A stretch of DNA of 64,000 bases, taken from the NCBI GenBank assembly GCA_027475525.1, contig JAMWFC010000083.1, positions 124,001 to 188,000 of the forward strand. Direction: 5' to 3'. The position numbers and the translations under genes are program-made. Positions 1-12,948 of this stretch are shown piece after piece. Source of the stretch: Macrolepiota albuminosa. Its lineage: Eukaryota; Basidiomycota; Agaricomycetes; Agaricales; Agaricaceae. The notes under the pieces were generated by a model. It was not told where the DNA came from and did not search any database. It saw nothing but the letters and a program-made list of their open reading frames with translations. How positions within the stretch are numbered: position 1 is the first letter of the stretch; the number at the start of each line of letters is the position of its first letter.

Positions 1-159
1 TTCCCTTCTTCATCCAAAAATGTCCCCCCAGCATCCATTCCTTTTCCACCCGGGCAATCAGTGGAGAATACACACGTTGCATCTTTTCCACAGGTGATAT
101 CTTCCTTCACGAGAGGACGCAAGATTTCTGCAGAGAAGATCATAAGACGCGTCTCGACA

Positions 160-1894
160 ATGTTATCCAAAAGTCTGCCCAAGAAGTCTTCTGCTCTCCC
201 GCCTCGAGGACTCAATATACAGGCCCAGCCAGAGCCACAGTGGAGAGTTGCCAACCCATCTTCCTCCCCTACAGAGTCAGACATGTCGTTTGATGATATT
301 CGACGACCAAGCGGACTCGGTCGCGCAATATCCATCTCTTCCAACTATTCTCTACCCCCTACTCCGTTCACTGCGACCGATCCAGATTCGCCTTTCCGTT
401 TTGCGACGAAGAATGATTATGAGAGAACGCGAGCACTTAGCTCTCCTCATTCACACTGGTCAACAGAGGCTCTTGAAAGTGTCACTAACAAGAAATCTCA
501 GATGCAACGGCCAGTGAGCATCGCTAGGAGGAACAAAGCTTGTCCGCCGCCACCAATGCCACATGAAGTACTGGTCAATATCCTGACTTTTGCTCCACGA
601 CATGCAGTTGCATCTTGCGCCTTGTCTTCGCGCGACTGGTATGCCGCGGCGAGATTGGTCTTGTACGAGGCTCTCGATTTGCGTACTCTACAACCTGAAA
701 AGGTCGAATTATTGGTGACTCTACTGGCCTACCGTCATGACTTGGCTGAACTTGTTCGATCATTTGAATGTCATACATGGCCCGACTTTTTTCCGCCTTC
801 ATCTAACCCTGACAGGCCACAAACCACACGTCCTTCGTTCTCCCCGGCACTAACTGCAGTCTTCACCATCGCTTTCCAGAATATGTATCTGGTCACGTCC
901 CTTGTCCTTCCTTCCTTTGATCACACCTTCCTTCGCCATCATAGTGCATTCGGACTCAAAAAACTTACGATTCTCTCTCATACCATGTCATCTCATGAAA
1001 CGGATCAATTATTTGCTTGGTTAAATGGACAAACTAATATCACTCATCTCGCATTTCCCAATCTCCTGGACTTGAATAATATTTCCAAATGCCTTACAAT
1101 ACCCACATCTCTTCATTCAACCCTCACTAATGCTTACAGTACTAGTACACCAATCCTTACTCTTTCCAAATCCCTAGCCACGCCTCTTCATCAACTCCCC
1201 GCTGCCTCCCCTTTCGATTCTCCAAATCTCCTCCCTCTTCTCACGACCCTCACCGCGACATCATCAATCATTGACTCCCTGACCGCCAACAAACACCTTG
1301 CTCATTCTCGACCCCTGCGGAATGTTACCCTGAACATCAACAGCACCCTATATACAGGCCTCCGACCATCATCCCTCCTCACCCCATTGCGCGGAATCAC
1401 CACCTTGAGTTTGAAATTCAGCATCGTCGTGGATAAGCGGACTATATTGAAGGTTCTCAGCGCTGGTGCAGTTCTAGCTGCACCATCTGCAGCACTCTCA
1501 TCGTCTCCCGCCAGCGATATCCTGAACTCAGTCGCAAATCGTCGTCCGCAGACTCTCCTTCAGGATCTCGAACTCGTATTGTCAAATTCAGCTCCTGCAA
1601 CAGATCGAGTAAGTCTTTGCACTTCGAAACTTTTGTCAACCAAGGCTAACGGGTCTTTCAAAGTCCATTTATAAGGCAATTTCCACTTCCATCTCTCGTT
1701 ATAAAGGCCTCGTGCGCCTCAGCTGTTGCTTTGCTTCCGACGTTTCGCCAGAAATCGCCATTAAAAAGTCACCAATGCTCGACGAATGTGAGAATGCTGT
1801 TGTCGACGTGTGGGCATCACGTTGCCCTTCCTTACAGGAAGTGACGTTCTTTTCTGGATCCGTGTGGAAACGGATTGAAACCCCTTCAAAATGA
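160..1894 (+). CDS. F-box domain protein
   Basis: Two exons, 160-1608 and 1664-1894, joined by a 55-nt intron with a GTAAGT donor and a TTTCAAAG acceptor, give about 559 residues. The reading frame is open upstream to position 61, but the first in-frame ATG is at 160, so that start was chosen; an upstream exon cannot be excluded. A proline-rich stretch is followed at about residues 130-180 by an F-box-like segment (MPHEVLVNILTFAPRHAVAS, then LSSRDWYAAARLVLYEAL). The N-terminal 120 residues are Ser/Pro-rich and probably disordered. F-box proteins usually act as substrate adaptors of SCF ubiquitin ligases. The leucine-rich C-terminal half probably binds the substrate, as in many basidiomycete F-box proteins, but no specific repeat was identified. 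The target is unknown. Confidence 0.75.
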
Positions 1895-2377
1895 ATGGAT
1901 TTTTTCTATAGGGATATTTGCTTCTACAATTACCATACACATACACGTATGTATGTAATATGTGACTGCCGATGCAAAATGATGGGTGTGTTAGTACAAA
2001 GAATCTGTAGCAAGAGCTGTAACATATCAGGGAGATGATCAAAAGGCTTGTCCTAATCGGACGCAGAAGTAACAGGGTGATACTTATAAGAAAGGGGTAA
2101 ATCATGAATCATGGCATAGGTCATAATAGGTAATAAGATTAATTACAAGGGGTGAGAATAAAAGGTTCGTGGGATTCAGATGGCCTTAGCGTGCGAGGCC
2201 GAATCGGGGCATGAGGTCGAGCTATACTTCATTACAGCATCTCCAAGGATTGTTTATTCTGACTCTTCCACCGCAAATCGTCCGTGCACCGTCACCGAAG
2301 ATTCGCTTGAATCAGGTCAGTCTTTACGAGCTCGATAAGAATGCAACACGTAACGCCTACCAGAGTGAGTAGCTAAC
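1895..2377. other. intergenic, convergent 3' ends
   Basis: This 483-bp stretch lies between two convergent genes (F-box + and DUF262 -). It holds AT-rich sequence consistent with 3' untranslated regions. No gene, RNA or repeat was seen. Confidence 0.6.
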
Positions 2378-5300
2378 TCAGCGTCTTGATCTTTCCCGTT
2401 GGAGACCATATCCAGGGTGAGGGCGGTGATGTCTCAATACAGGTTCGTCACGGTCTCCGTACTGCGGGGCCCTCGACTGGGCCTCCAACGTTCTCACGGG
2501 CATCGAAGGACTTGAAGTTGACTGTAAGGATCGTTTTGGGATGGGTGGCATCTGGCGGTACGAAACCTTCTGAGCTGCAGTCTGTGACGGAGGTTCATCT
2601 TGATTTCCATTCGCCGAGGGTCCAGGTGCCGGCGTTGATGCTGATATATCCTTGACCTGGTTTAGATCGACGTTCGTTCTGGATTGATTGATCGAAGGTA
2701 CACTTATACTGGGCTTCATCTGGTGCGGCGGTTTATCCGTCTTCCTCGCAAGCACAGGATTATCCGTTGGTTGAAACGGCGGAATCCCACGCAAAGGACC
2801 TTCGTCACTCGTCCCATCTCCTTCTCCTAAAGACGGCACTGCAGGTATCCGTGGCCGTTGCTGCTGTAAAGGTGACGAAGGTTTTGAAGCATTGGCAGAA
2901 GTTATAGTGGATGTCGCAGGACTTCTGAGGGTATTCCCAATCTGGTCAACTTGCAACTGGTAATTTGCTTCGTGATCTTTTGGCGTTGAAGGCTGAGACT
3001 GTTGAGATGGTTGATGAGACGGTTGACGGGAACGAGGACGCGGATCTACAGTTGACGACGTTTGATCCTGAATTAGTTGCTTTGCTCTTAGGAGTGGACC
3101 GAGTCTGGTCGAGGGAGCTGTAGATGGGATCTGGCACGAGGTTGCTAGTGAGTGTTTGGATTCTGGCTTGATGTTGTGGGTGATGTCGCCCCTTCTGTTG
3201 GTGTTGGATCCAGTCGATGATGGTCGAGGCCCGTCAAAGAGCTGAGATGCATGGTGTGATAATGGAGGCCTTGATGTAGGAGCGGATGCAGACGACATGG
3301 TTGGGGGCAGGACGGGTGAAGCGGAGGCTGGGGGTGTGGGCATGTGTTTTCTGACTGGCGGTGCTTCTTTCTGCTGAGAGCCGATTCTCTTGTTCTGTAC
3401 TGCAGACATCGTGATGGAACCTGCAGTCATAGAATTTCTGGCCCTGGCTGATGTCGACGGAAGAGTTTTTGAAGGTCTCCCCACCTGTGTCCCGTTTACG
3501 CTGTTCAATGTTGCATATTTGGGTGTCGTCGTAGTCATCTTGGATTTGACTTTGGTCTGTGCTTTACTAACTGAACTAGACACCTTCGTGGCAACGGAAA
3601 TTGGCGGGCGAGGAGTAACCGGCGCCTTTGGCGGGTTACGCCTGACCGCGGGGGAGTCGTCGTTGTCGTCATCGTCGTCATCCGAAAATGCGAGGCGTAG
3701 TTTGCGCCGTTTCCTCAACTGAGTGCTGGCTTCAGGTGGATGATCGTCGTCGTCACCCTGGATTGCTCGTTTCCGTTTAGGTGTCGTTTGTGCAGTCTGA
3801 GTGCACTGGGAGACGATGGGAGCACTACGCGTCGGAGTATGTGTAACCGCCAGAGTGCTGACGCTATTGGGGGCTGAAGTCGTAGAAGGCGTGTTGCTAG
3901 CGTTCAAACTTGGCCCCTTAAGTTTGAGAGACAGCACTCGTTCTGTCACGAACGTGAGGAGTTTCTTGTACAACTTCGCCGCCGTTTCAACCACAACTAG
4001 CTTCCTCATCTGCCTCACTGCGTCTGCTAGCTGAGCTACAGAAAGCGTTTTCTTATGCAGATGAATCATCACGCCGGCCATGACAAAGAATTGAGGCTGA
4101 ATGTTTTGAAACATGTCTACCAGCTGGGGGTGTCTGTGGATTGAATTGAAGATTTCAATAACGGCCAATACACTGGAACGTAGCTCATTGGTGGGTGCAG
4201 TCTTCAGGTTAAGAAAGGTTTCCACGCGCGGGAGTGTGATCTGAGTAGCCGGAGGCTTTTTAACGATGCACTCTTTGATGATAATTGCCATTTGGCCGAG
4301 CATGAAGAAGTCTTTGCCCTTTGCTTTCTCCCAGCCCAGGAGTTCACGAAGGCCGATAGACGTGGATCTGTACATTTCTCGAATCAAGTCACCGTTGGGG
4401 CCGTTAACAGCTTTCAAGCGTTCTAATAGGCAAGTCAGCTAAAAAGAGAGAAATTTACTTCAGGACAAAACCGACCGTGAGTCGACAAAGCGACACCATT
4501 CTGGACTCGCTATTGAAATTAGGCGTTAATGACTACATCAGGAGAGGTGTCAGAGACATACCTGGAAAACCTCACGCTCATCGTGCTCTTCTATCTTAGG
4601 ATATTTACAGATTGATATTCGGGAGTTGTCGAACCGCTGTCGCTGTGCTGGAGTAAATGCTGCTCCCTTCTTGCCTGCGGGTACTTTTTCGTACCACATA
4701 TCACGGTTCAGCTGTCTATATTGTCACGAGGTGAGAGTCAACCAAATGCCAAAAGTAAACTCACGAATCTCTATCTTTGATAAAACAAACGAGTGTAAGA
4801 GTGCTGACAATCAAGAAATGTGTAAGTCTTACAAGATATCTAACGGAAAAGGTCAACAATTTATGATCAGACAAGTGGGAACTTCACACCTTTCCTTCTC
4901 TGAACCTGCAATTTCTGTCAAGAATCAGTGGGTCTTGGATAACAACTCTGCACGTACTGTTGTATGGCGGTGATTCTCTGTTTACCATCTATACAGACTT
5001 TGGTCTTGACGCCATCAGCTTCGCGTGTCCTTTCAGCTGTACTCAAAGAAAAGGGGTCAATCATAGAAGAGAGCTTGAACATCACAACATACCAAAGACC
5101 AGTGGGAACACAACATAGTTGTTCATCAAGGAATCAATGAGATATCCTTGCTTGGTGTCATCCCAGACCACACCTGTTCCCGCGCATGGATTACAAAGAG
5201 GTTATCAAAGGATAAAGAAAAGTTACTTCGCTGATATTCCGGGTCAACGTCAATGATCTTGTGTGTAAGCTCGTCTGGGATACCATTGAAACAGTTTTGG

Positions 5301-5546
5301 ATGCGGCAAAAATAGATACTTGCAGTAAATCGTCTGAACGGTATCTGGATACAGGTGAGGCTCGTCAAGACGGGGACCAGTTCTGGATTTATTCTTCTCT
5401 GTTTTCTCTGCTTTGGGTTGAGCCAATGGTATTGGTTTTGTGGGCTGAGGTGGCGGTGGCATTGAAACGGTGTGTTTGGATGCTAGGGGTTGCTCATCTT
5501 CAGAGTCTTCGATCTCAGTCAAGTCTGACTCGTCGTCATTAATCAT
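2378..5546 (-). CDS. DUF262 (GmrSD N-terminal-like) domain protein
   Basis: Multi-exon gene read from an ATG at 5546 to a stop at 2378. The first exon is acidic (SDLTEIEDSEDEQP), as in fungal DUF262 proteins. Short exons then carry the DUF262 signatures in order: IIDVDPEYQR (about 5240), VVWDDTKQGYLIDSL (about 5150), VCIDGKQRITAI (about 4990), DMWYEKVPAGKKGAAF (about 4690) and DEREVFQ joined to RVQNGVALS (about 4580-4500). The final exon (4417 to 2378) has a helical start (PQLVDMFQNIQPQFF) and then about 500 residues of Ser/Pro/Thr-rich low complexity with an Asp run. DUF262 is the ParB/sulfiredoxin-like nucleotide-binding fold of bacterial GmrSD-type restriction enzymes; its role in fungi is unknown and no nuclease domain is visible. 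Family assignment is firm; exact small-exon borders near 4750-5000 and 5330-5370 are tentative. Confidence 0.78.
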
Positions 5547-6289
5547 GATTTCTTGGTGTGGATCGTGTTTTCAGGTCAGCGGACAAGCGTGTGTCGTTGG
5601 AGACGAGGCCGTCGTGGTTGTGAAAGAAAAGAAAGGCGGACAGTAAAAGAGATCGTCGTCGGAGACACATAAGTTCTTTATTAGTGCCTGGGGGGTCAGC
5701 TCATTGGTGTAAATTCCGACCCTGCCGAGTAAACATGCAGCTATGTAGACAAGCGGGGTTCTGATCCGTGTTCTGACCCCCCCGATTTTCCTTTCTTGAA
5801 TTAATTACATGTCAGATTTTCCCAAGGGGGTTTCGATGCTACCCCATACGCCCTTTACATACTGGGTCTATCGTGGCGTATCCCTAGGTACGACCATAGC
5901 TATCACTCTTGTATAGCGTAGGTAGATATCACAAGTAATGACATGTAGTAACAAGCATGTTTTTTCGGGGAAAAAAATAGAATCCGCTTTCCTTATAATG
6001 AATAAAGCGCTAATACCATATAGTTCTGCGATGTGTGAGCATCATCTTTGTGATTTGCTTTCTTGGTCATACTAATTAAGAAGCAAAGATCATGTAGCAT
6101 AAAAGCTCTGATAAGGGTCTAAATAGCCGCCAAAGACCGGATCTGGATCGACAACCTCTTCTGGTGCAGAAAAAGGAGCATTTTTCCGTCGCGCGTCGTC
6201 TTTGAGAGTGTCCGGGGTCTTGGCGCGTTTCGGTGATGGCCGAAAACCAAGTTCGAACACGCGCGACGCGTTGCCACTTGCTTGTCGCG
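5547..6289. promoter_or_regulatory. divergent promoter region DUF262 / SMC2
   Basis: This 743-bp gap separates two divergently transcribed genes, so it must hold both promoters. No clear TATA box or repeated motif was identified. An 8-9 base A run near 5970 and AT-rich sequence around 5990-6080 are the only notable features. Confidence 0.45.
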
Positions 6290-9200
6290 ATGAGGATCGA
6301 GGAATTAATCCTAGAAGGTCAGCCATTTCTTCTATCCAGCTGCTTATAATGACTGACGTTACTCTTAGGATTCAAGTCTTACCCTGTTCGCACCCAAATC
6401 ACAGGATGGGATCCATCGTTCAACGCGATCACAGGTCTCAATGGCTCAGGCAAATCCAACATTCTCGACGCGATTTGCTTCGTCTTGGGCATAACCAACA
6501 TGCAGACTGTGCGTATACTGGCTAATTTGACCCTACGCGCACGACTAGACCCCGTTTTGAATTAGATGCGCGCTTCGAATCAACAAGACTTGATATACAA
6601 GCGTGGACAGGCCGGTATTGCCAAGGCCAGCGTCACCATTGTATTCGACAATTCCGACAAGTCTAAGAGTCCGGAAGGATACTCTGACTGCAAACAGATA
6701 ACCGTGACGCGTCAGGTACGAACAGTTCTGCTTTCCTGTATTTCAACTTTGACTGGGACCCGCAGATTGCACTGCCGAACGTTTCCAAGTATCTCTGCAA
6801 TGGACACAAATCTACCCAGCAAGCCATCCATTCGCTTTTCCAATCTGTCCAACTCAACATTAACAACCCCAATTTCGTCATCATGCAAGGTCGCATAACC
6901 AAGGTGCATTTCAATGCTTCCTTGCACAGTTGTAGAGAATAACTCTCTCAATCAGGTGCTCAACATGCGTCCACAAGAGATTCTAGGGATGGTCGAGGAA
7001 GCCGCCGGAACGCGTATGTTTGAGGACCGAAAAGATAAGGCAATCAAAACGATGGCTAAGAAGGATAAACGCGTCCAAGAGATTCTTTCACTCCTCCGCG
7101 AAGAAATAACGCCGAAGCTTGAAAAGCTACGAACTGAAAAGCGCTCTTTCATTGCATATCAGAAGTCTGTTTCCGAACTTGAAAAAATTGGACGGCTGTT
7201 GCGCGCATCAGAGTGGACAGAGTCACAAGAGAAAGTGGCAAAAAAAGAACAGGAGATTGAAGAGAAAAAGGCAGAGATTGAGACGGTGAATCAAAGGAAG
7301 AAGAAGGCGCAGAGGGAGAGTGAGGCGGCAGAAAAGGATATGGAGGCTGTAACGAAGAAACGTGATGCGGAGATTGCCAAAGGCGGGAAGATGAAGAAGC
7401 TGGAAGAGGAAGTACAGGAGCTTGCCAAGGCTGCATATAAGACGAAGACGCAGGCGGAGATAAAGGAAGGAACGATTAAGGATGAGGAGGGAAGTATCAA
7501 TTCACTTACTGACGAGCTGAACGCGGTGCGTGACCAGTCTTTACGAATGCCCTGCATGTGTCTTATCTTATTGTAGCTCCAAGCTTCTCAGACGGAGAAA
7601 AGGTCTCAGCTCGAGACTTTGAACGCGTCTTTTGAGACGGTGGACCAGGAATACAAGGCATCTTCGAACAAACTAGCTACAGCAGAAGAACTCTTACAAA
7701 CTCTCCTTACCGGTCTTTCGTCAGGCAAAGCCACCACCTCTGGTGGCGGATACATGGGTCAACTGGCTGCAGCCAAAGGACGTATCGCTCAGGGACAAGC
7801 TGAAGAGGAACAAGCCAAGGTTAAACTTGGTATGAGCGAGAAGGAGCTTAAAGCGCTTGACGCCCGTTGGAAGGAGGTTGAGCGCGATGCGAGTGATGGG
7901 AAGAAGAATCTTGAAGCAAAGAAGGCCGCTGTCGAAGAGTGCAGGAAGAGGTTAGCGAAGTGTGGTTGGGATGAGGAGAAGGAGAGGGCTGGTGAAGAGA
8001 GGTTGGGGATTGCAAAAGCTGCTGTTCGTAACCTCATGGAAGTGTGTCCTTTTTTTCTTCCTTTTAATGAATGACAAGGTGACATGAGTTTGACAGGAAC
8101 ACGAACGCGTCAAACAAACTTTAGGACCACTTGACTTCGAATATTCGGACCCTTATCCAAATTTTGACAGAAGGAAAGTGAAAGGCAAAGCCGCGACACT
8201 TATCTCCTTGGACAAGGATAATTACAACAAGTCGACCGCGTTGGAGATCGCTGCTGGTGCAAAATTGTACCAAGTTGTTGTCGAAAATGAGAAGGTTGGA
8301 AGTGACATCCTTAAGAACGGAAAACTCAAGAAACGCGTAACGCTCATTCCGCTCAACAAGATCTCGACCTACAAACTCTCTGCCAAGGTATCGGTTTCTC
8401 GATAGAATCTTTCTTTTTTCCTTCCAACTCACTGGGTTCAATAGCAATTGGATGCTGCCCAGCGCCTAGCACCAGGTAAAGTCCGCCCCGCCCTCTCACT
8501 CGTGACCTACGAAGATGAAGTTGCCAACGCCATCGCCTACGTCTTTGGCGACAACCTCATCTGCGACGACGCCGAATCCGCCAAGCGCGTGACCTTCTCC
8601 AGAGACGTAGGCGTCCGTTCCATCACTCTCGACGGTGACGTCTATGATCCCTCTGGCACCCTCAGCGGTGGGTCCGCACCGAGCGGCAGTGGGATTCTCG
8701 TGAGGGTGCAGGCGCTGTTGGCAGTAGGTGTTCAGTTGGCAGAAGCGAAGGAGCAGCTTGAGGCGCTGGAGGATGAGGCGAGGAAGGGAATGAAAGTTAG
8801 GGAGGGGTGGAAGCAGCTGTCGAGGGAATTGGAGATGAAAGCGCATGAAGCGAAGTTGATGGAACAGCAAATTGAGGGGAGTAATGCCGCTCTTGTGAGT
8901 TCGAAATTTGCTTTCTTCCTGTTTTGTGATGTCTTAGAGATTATTCACTTCCGACAGATTGGAACGCAGGTGGAGGATCTGAAGCAGACGATCGAGAATC
9001 TCAAAGCAGCTGTGAAGGCGGCTAAGGATAAGGTATCAGAGGCGCAAGATGAGTGCAAGAAGCTCGAACGTGACATGGCCGAGTTCAAGAATAACAAGGA
9101 AGGCAAGACCGAAGAGCTCAAAGTGCGTTCTCTTTTCGTTTCTCCTGTGTTACTATCATTGTGTTAGTTGATTAATATGTGACATCACTTGCTCTTTAGA

Positions 9201-10940
9201 AAGATATCTCGAAACAGAAATCGGCTCTACAGAAGCAAGCTGTGATTGTCAAGACACAACAGAAGGAGGTACAGACTGCAAAGCTCGAGCTTGGTATGCC
9301 ATCGCGTCGACAGTTCTTTCATGGGAGAACTGATGTTGGACTCGCGTGATTCATAGAACAAATCGAACAAGATATCGAATCTTCAATTAATGCGCTACAA
9401 GAAGCCAAGGCCGGCGTGACGAAGCTTCATCGCGATCTGGAGAAGCTGAAGAGCGAAGTTGCCGCGAGCGAGGTACGAAAAAACAGTCTATTTTTTGACG
9501 TGTTGTTATTGAAATCTATTCATATTCGGTCTCTAACTTCTTTAGGCTGCACACGCCAAGGCAGAGAAGAAGCTCCAGGAGGAGCGCGCGACGCTATCTC
9601 GGTTCGATAATGAGTTGAAGGAACTTGCAAACGTTATCAAGGAGAAGAAGCAGGCGGTTTCCCAGGCCGAGCTTGATATCAAGAGCCATGAGCATACGGT
9701 CCAGGTTCTGGGCAAGGAAAAGGCGACTGCAGCTAATACAGTTGCCAACCTGGAAAAACAGTATGAGTGGATTGCGGAAGACAAGGAGTACGCCGCTTGT
9801 TTCTTCCGAACATTCTCAAAACTGATGGTCCATGGATTTTAGCCAATTCGGAAAAGAAGGCACGCCGTATCATTTCGCTGGGCAGGACATTGGGAGGCTT
9901 AGGGAGAAAGCGAAGGAATTGGAGGAGTCGCAGAAGGGGATGAAGAAGAAGGTTAACCCGAAGGTCATGAACATGATCGACAAGTGGGTGAGGAATTGGA
10001 GGAGTCGCAGAAGGGGATGAAGAAGAAGGTTAACCCGAAGGTCATGAACATGATCGACAAGTGGGTGCTCTTTTATTTGAATACCAATTTTGATGCCTAA
10101 TGATGCATTAATCCAATCCAGTGTCGAGAAGCGCGAGGCTGATCTTCAGAAAATGCTGTCAACCGTAATGAAGGACAAGGAGAAGATCGAGGAAACTATT
10201 GAGGAGCTCGACCGATACAAACGGGACGCTTTACAGAAGACATGGGAAAAGGTCGATGGGTGCGTCAGGAAACTATTGAGGAGCTCGACCGATACAAACG
10301 GGACGCTTTACAGAAGACATGGGAAAAGGTCGATGGGTGCGTCGCTACCTCCCTATACCATTGACTTGTTCTTCTCATATATCGAAATAGTGACTTTGGC
10401 GGTATTTTTGCGGAACTTCTTCCCGGGAATTTTGCCAAACTGCAACCGCCTGAGGGACAGGACCTTATGACCGGGCTTGAAGTCAAAGTGCAGCTCGGCT
10501 CTGTTTGGAAGCAGAGCTTGACAGAGTTAAGCGGTGGTCAGAGGTTTGGCGTCATTTCCCCCCTTCTGAGTAATTTTTGTATCTAAATATTGGCTGCTGA
10601 CAGGTCACTCATTGCTCTATCGCTTATCATGGCTTTACTTCAGTTCAAGCCTGCGCCCATGTACATTCTAGACGAGATTGACGCGGCTTTAGACCTTTCC
10701 CATACGCAGCACATCGGGCAGCTCTTCAGGACGCGGTTCAAGGGGTCACAATTCATTGTCGTGTCACTCAAAGAAGGTTTGTTTACAAACGCGAACGTGC
10801 TCTTCCGAACGAGATTCCGCGACGGGACGTCAATTGTGGAGAGGACCGCTCATAGGTCAGCGTCATCATTGTATGATGATGAGCGTGACGGCAACGAGAA
10901 CGACCGGACACGGCGGAGAAAGACTGGCAGTGGCTCATAG
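6290..10940 (+). CDS. SMC2: condensin subunit SMC2
   Basis: Start ATG at 6290 reads [10 protein letters not shown] and splices into [20 protein letters not shown], the canonical SMC2 N-terminus. Walker A is GLNGSGKSN (about 6440). The head continues through [16 protein letters not shown] and [12 protein letters not shown], then [19 protein letters not shown]. Two long coiled coils flank the hinge ([15 protein letters not shown] to [17 protein letters not shown], about 8180-8690). The C-terminal head has the ABC signature LSGGQR (about 10530) and Walker [13 protein letters not shown] (about 10660). SMC2 pairs with SMC4 in condensin and compacts mitotic chromosomes. The gene has over a dozen short introns. 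Two exact 77-bp duplications (9914-10067 and 10190-10343) interrupt it; 77 is not a multiple of three, but each unit ends 7 nt past an exon border, so splicing from the first donor, or removing one copy, restores the frame (KVMNMID then [16 protein letters not shown] then DFGGIF). Confidence 0.95.
9914..10067. repeat. exact 77-bp tandem duplication 1 (in SMC2)
   Basis: Copies 9914-9990 and 9991-10067 are identical by eye. The unit runs from coding sequence into the first 7 nt of an intron (donor GTGGGTG). It has the same period as five other duplications in the window and is probably an unmerged contig overlap. Confidence 0.93.
10190..10343. repeat. exact 77-bp tandem duplication 2 (in SMC2)
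   Basis: Copies 10190-10266 and 10267-10343 are identical by eye. The unit again ends 7 nt into an intron (donor GTGCGTC). Confidence 0.93.
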
Positions 10941-11141
10941 TCTTTTGGATAATCTTTGCTATTCCGTTTTTATTTATGTGATTTGTGCTACTCTGCTAAT
11001 CTTGTAATATTACTGCAACCCCTTGCATACGCGTATATGGATTAAGCTTGCCATTCTATCCACGTCATATTCCTGCCAAACTTGTCCTCCAGGCTCAAAC
11101 CCAGCTCAACACAACCTATGATGCCACGAGGCTTCACGCAA

Positions 11142-11296
11142 TGAATCACAAACAAATTGCGATGGCGTCTCTAGTGTAAGGCTGTATCACGAATTTGCTG
11201 GGTAAGCGGTAGATGATTTGAATCACAAACAAATTGCGATGGCGTCTCTAGTGTAAGGCTGTATCACGAATTTGCTGGGTAAGCGGTAGATGATTT
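11142..11296. repeat. exact 77-bp tandem duplication 3 (intergenic)
   Basis: Copies start at 11142 and 11219. Matching runs one base past the second copy. No feature of the unit explains its duplication. Confidence 0.93.
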
Positions 11297-11659
11297 AGGC
11301 TCGTGGCTGATACGGTGATGAGAGGAGGGGTACGAAGACGCGGTCGAAATGTAGTGATATGGATCAATTTCTTCAGTTATCCATGGTCTCACTGCATAAC
11401 AATCGTCACAGCCATCGCGACACATGCTAGACAAACATATGGCGAGAGCCGTTCACCTGTAGTCTCGAATTAGGAAAAGAAAGACTCAAGTATCTCGTTT
11501 AAGTTATACCTATTCGTGCAGACATGAAGAACAATCCGAGGAATCTGAAGTTACATTAGGACATAAGTGAAGGATGATGAGATTGGAACTTGCCCCTGTT
11601 TGTTTCTATCTATGAGCCGTGGTGCAACGGCGCGCACATATGTGCATGTGCATATGGTC

Positions 11660-11814
11660 AATAATATAACCAACAGTAGTGACTGGAAATTGAAAAGAGC
11701 CGACTGCGAACAAAGTATAAACAATGATTTTCTAATAATAATATAACCAACAGTAGTGACTGGAAATTGAAAAGAGCCGACTGCGAACAAAGTATAAACA
11801 ATGATTTTCTAATA
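11660..11814. repeat. exact 77-bp tandem duplication 4 (intergenic)
   Basis: Copies start at 11661 and 11738, with one extra matching base on the left. The sequence is AT-rich and non-coding. Confidence 0.93.
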
Positions 11815-12948
11815 TTCCAACTTGATTGGTGCATACCATTGAACCCAGTGACTGCTGTTTACGCCCAGACGGCTAAGGCCCGAGTGAACAAAAGAATGCG
11901 TGGCCACGACGTGTGTTCATCAAACCAGTCCATTCCTGGAATCGGAGGCCGTCGCCATCCGAATTCAACTTGTGCAAATCCATGGGTGAGCTTCGCCCAC
12001 ATGCTACATTATCATATTCAATGTTTATCTTGCTGGTCGCCCCACACCCTTATGCTTCTCATCGACCCTAACGAATGTTAGTCGTCCTTCGGAGATATGG
12101 CCTCTATATCGGAGCATTTGCGTTCTCTCTTCGATGGTCACTGGACTCAATTGTTGGTCAATAGTATTGAAGTGTCCTCATGTCCTTTACTCCTTTTCAA
12201 CTCAAAAAATCACACTCAGCATTTTTCGAGCGCTTGATTGACAGGAATTGAAGCGGAAAGCCCACAAGTTTCCGATCGAGTCTTGTGATAATCAAAATAT
12301 GGAGGAAAACGATCACATGGTAAGGACATGAATGTCGCCAGTGAACAAAGTTGATTGTAAAAAATCACATCTTTGGATCGAAATTATGGCGTTTCCGAAG
12401 ACTGAAGAGGACACTCATAACATATAGTAGGTATGATTTCGTAAGGCCGCCTTATCGTTAGTATTGACGCAACCGTGCGCTCAATTAAAACTGATAAACA
12501 GGTGGTGACCCATTTTCACCTGCTCCCGTGCAATCCGCCAAAGCAAAATAGTATCCTTTCACCCTATCCCTTTGTTATGTTCAAGTTCGTCAAGGCCCAT
12601 GATAATATCATCTGCACTTTAATTGCTTTTGTGTGTCCAAAGTGAGATGGATCAACTTACGGCCTTTTCTGTCTATCAATCTCTATCTTCTCCTTGTTCA
12701 CCGGCCAATTCACCGGCCATTCACGGCGACGTATTGCATCCTTGTTCCATGTGGTTGACTCTATCTATCTTTTCGCTTCTTCTCGGTAGAATGGTGCCCG
12801 AACTGATCGCTAGCCACGCTAACGATATCATATGTGTTAACCGGTTATCTCTCAATCGACATGTGGATGTCTAACAAACTACTTCAAGGGCAAGAGGGGC
12901 GAAGGTTTCTTATGACCCTCGACTGCCTCTACTTTTCTGTACTTGGCC

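Larger units (their letters stand above)
10941..12948. other. intergenic, no gene seen
   Basis: This 2-kb gap lies between SMC2 and the OPT transporter. It holds two exact 77-bp duplications (listed separately) and unremarkable mixed sequence. No supported coding exon was found on either strand. The last few hundred bases should contain the OPT promoter. Confidence 0.5.

Noticed and set aside
3390..4034. Plus-strand frames of 110 and 77 codons
   Set aside because: They are antisense to the low-complexity last exon of the DUF262 gene.
6090..6326. 78-codon minus-strand frame ending YLDPYQSFYAT
   Set aside because: It would start inside the first SMC2 exon and has no recognised family. It could be a small divergent gene, but evidence is too thin.
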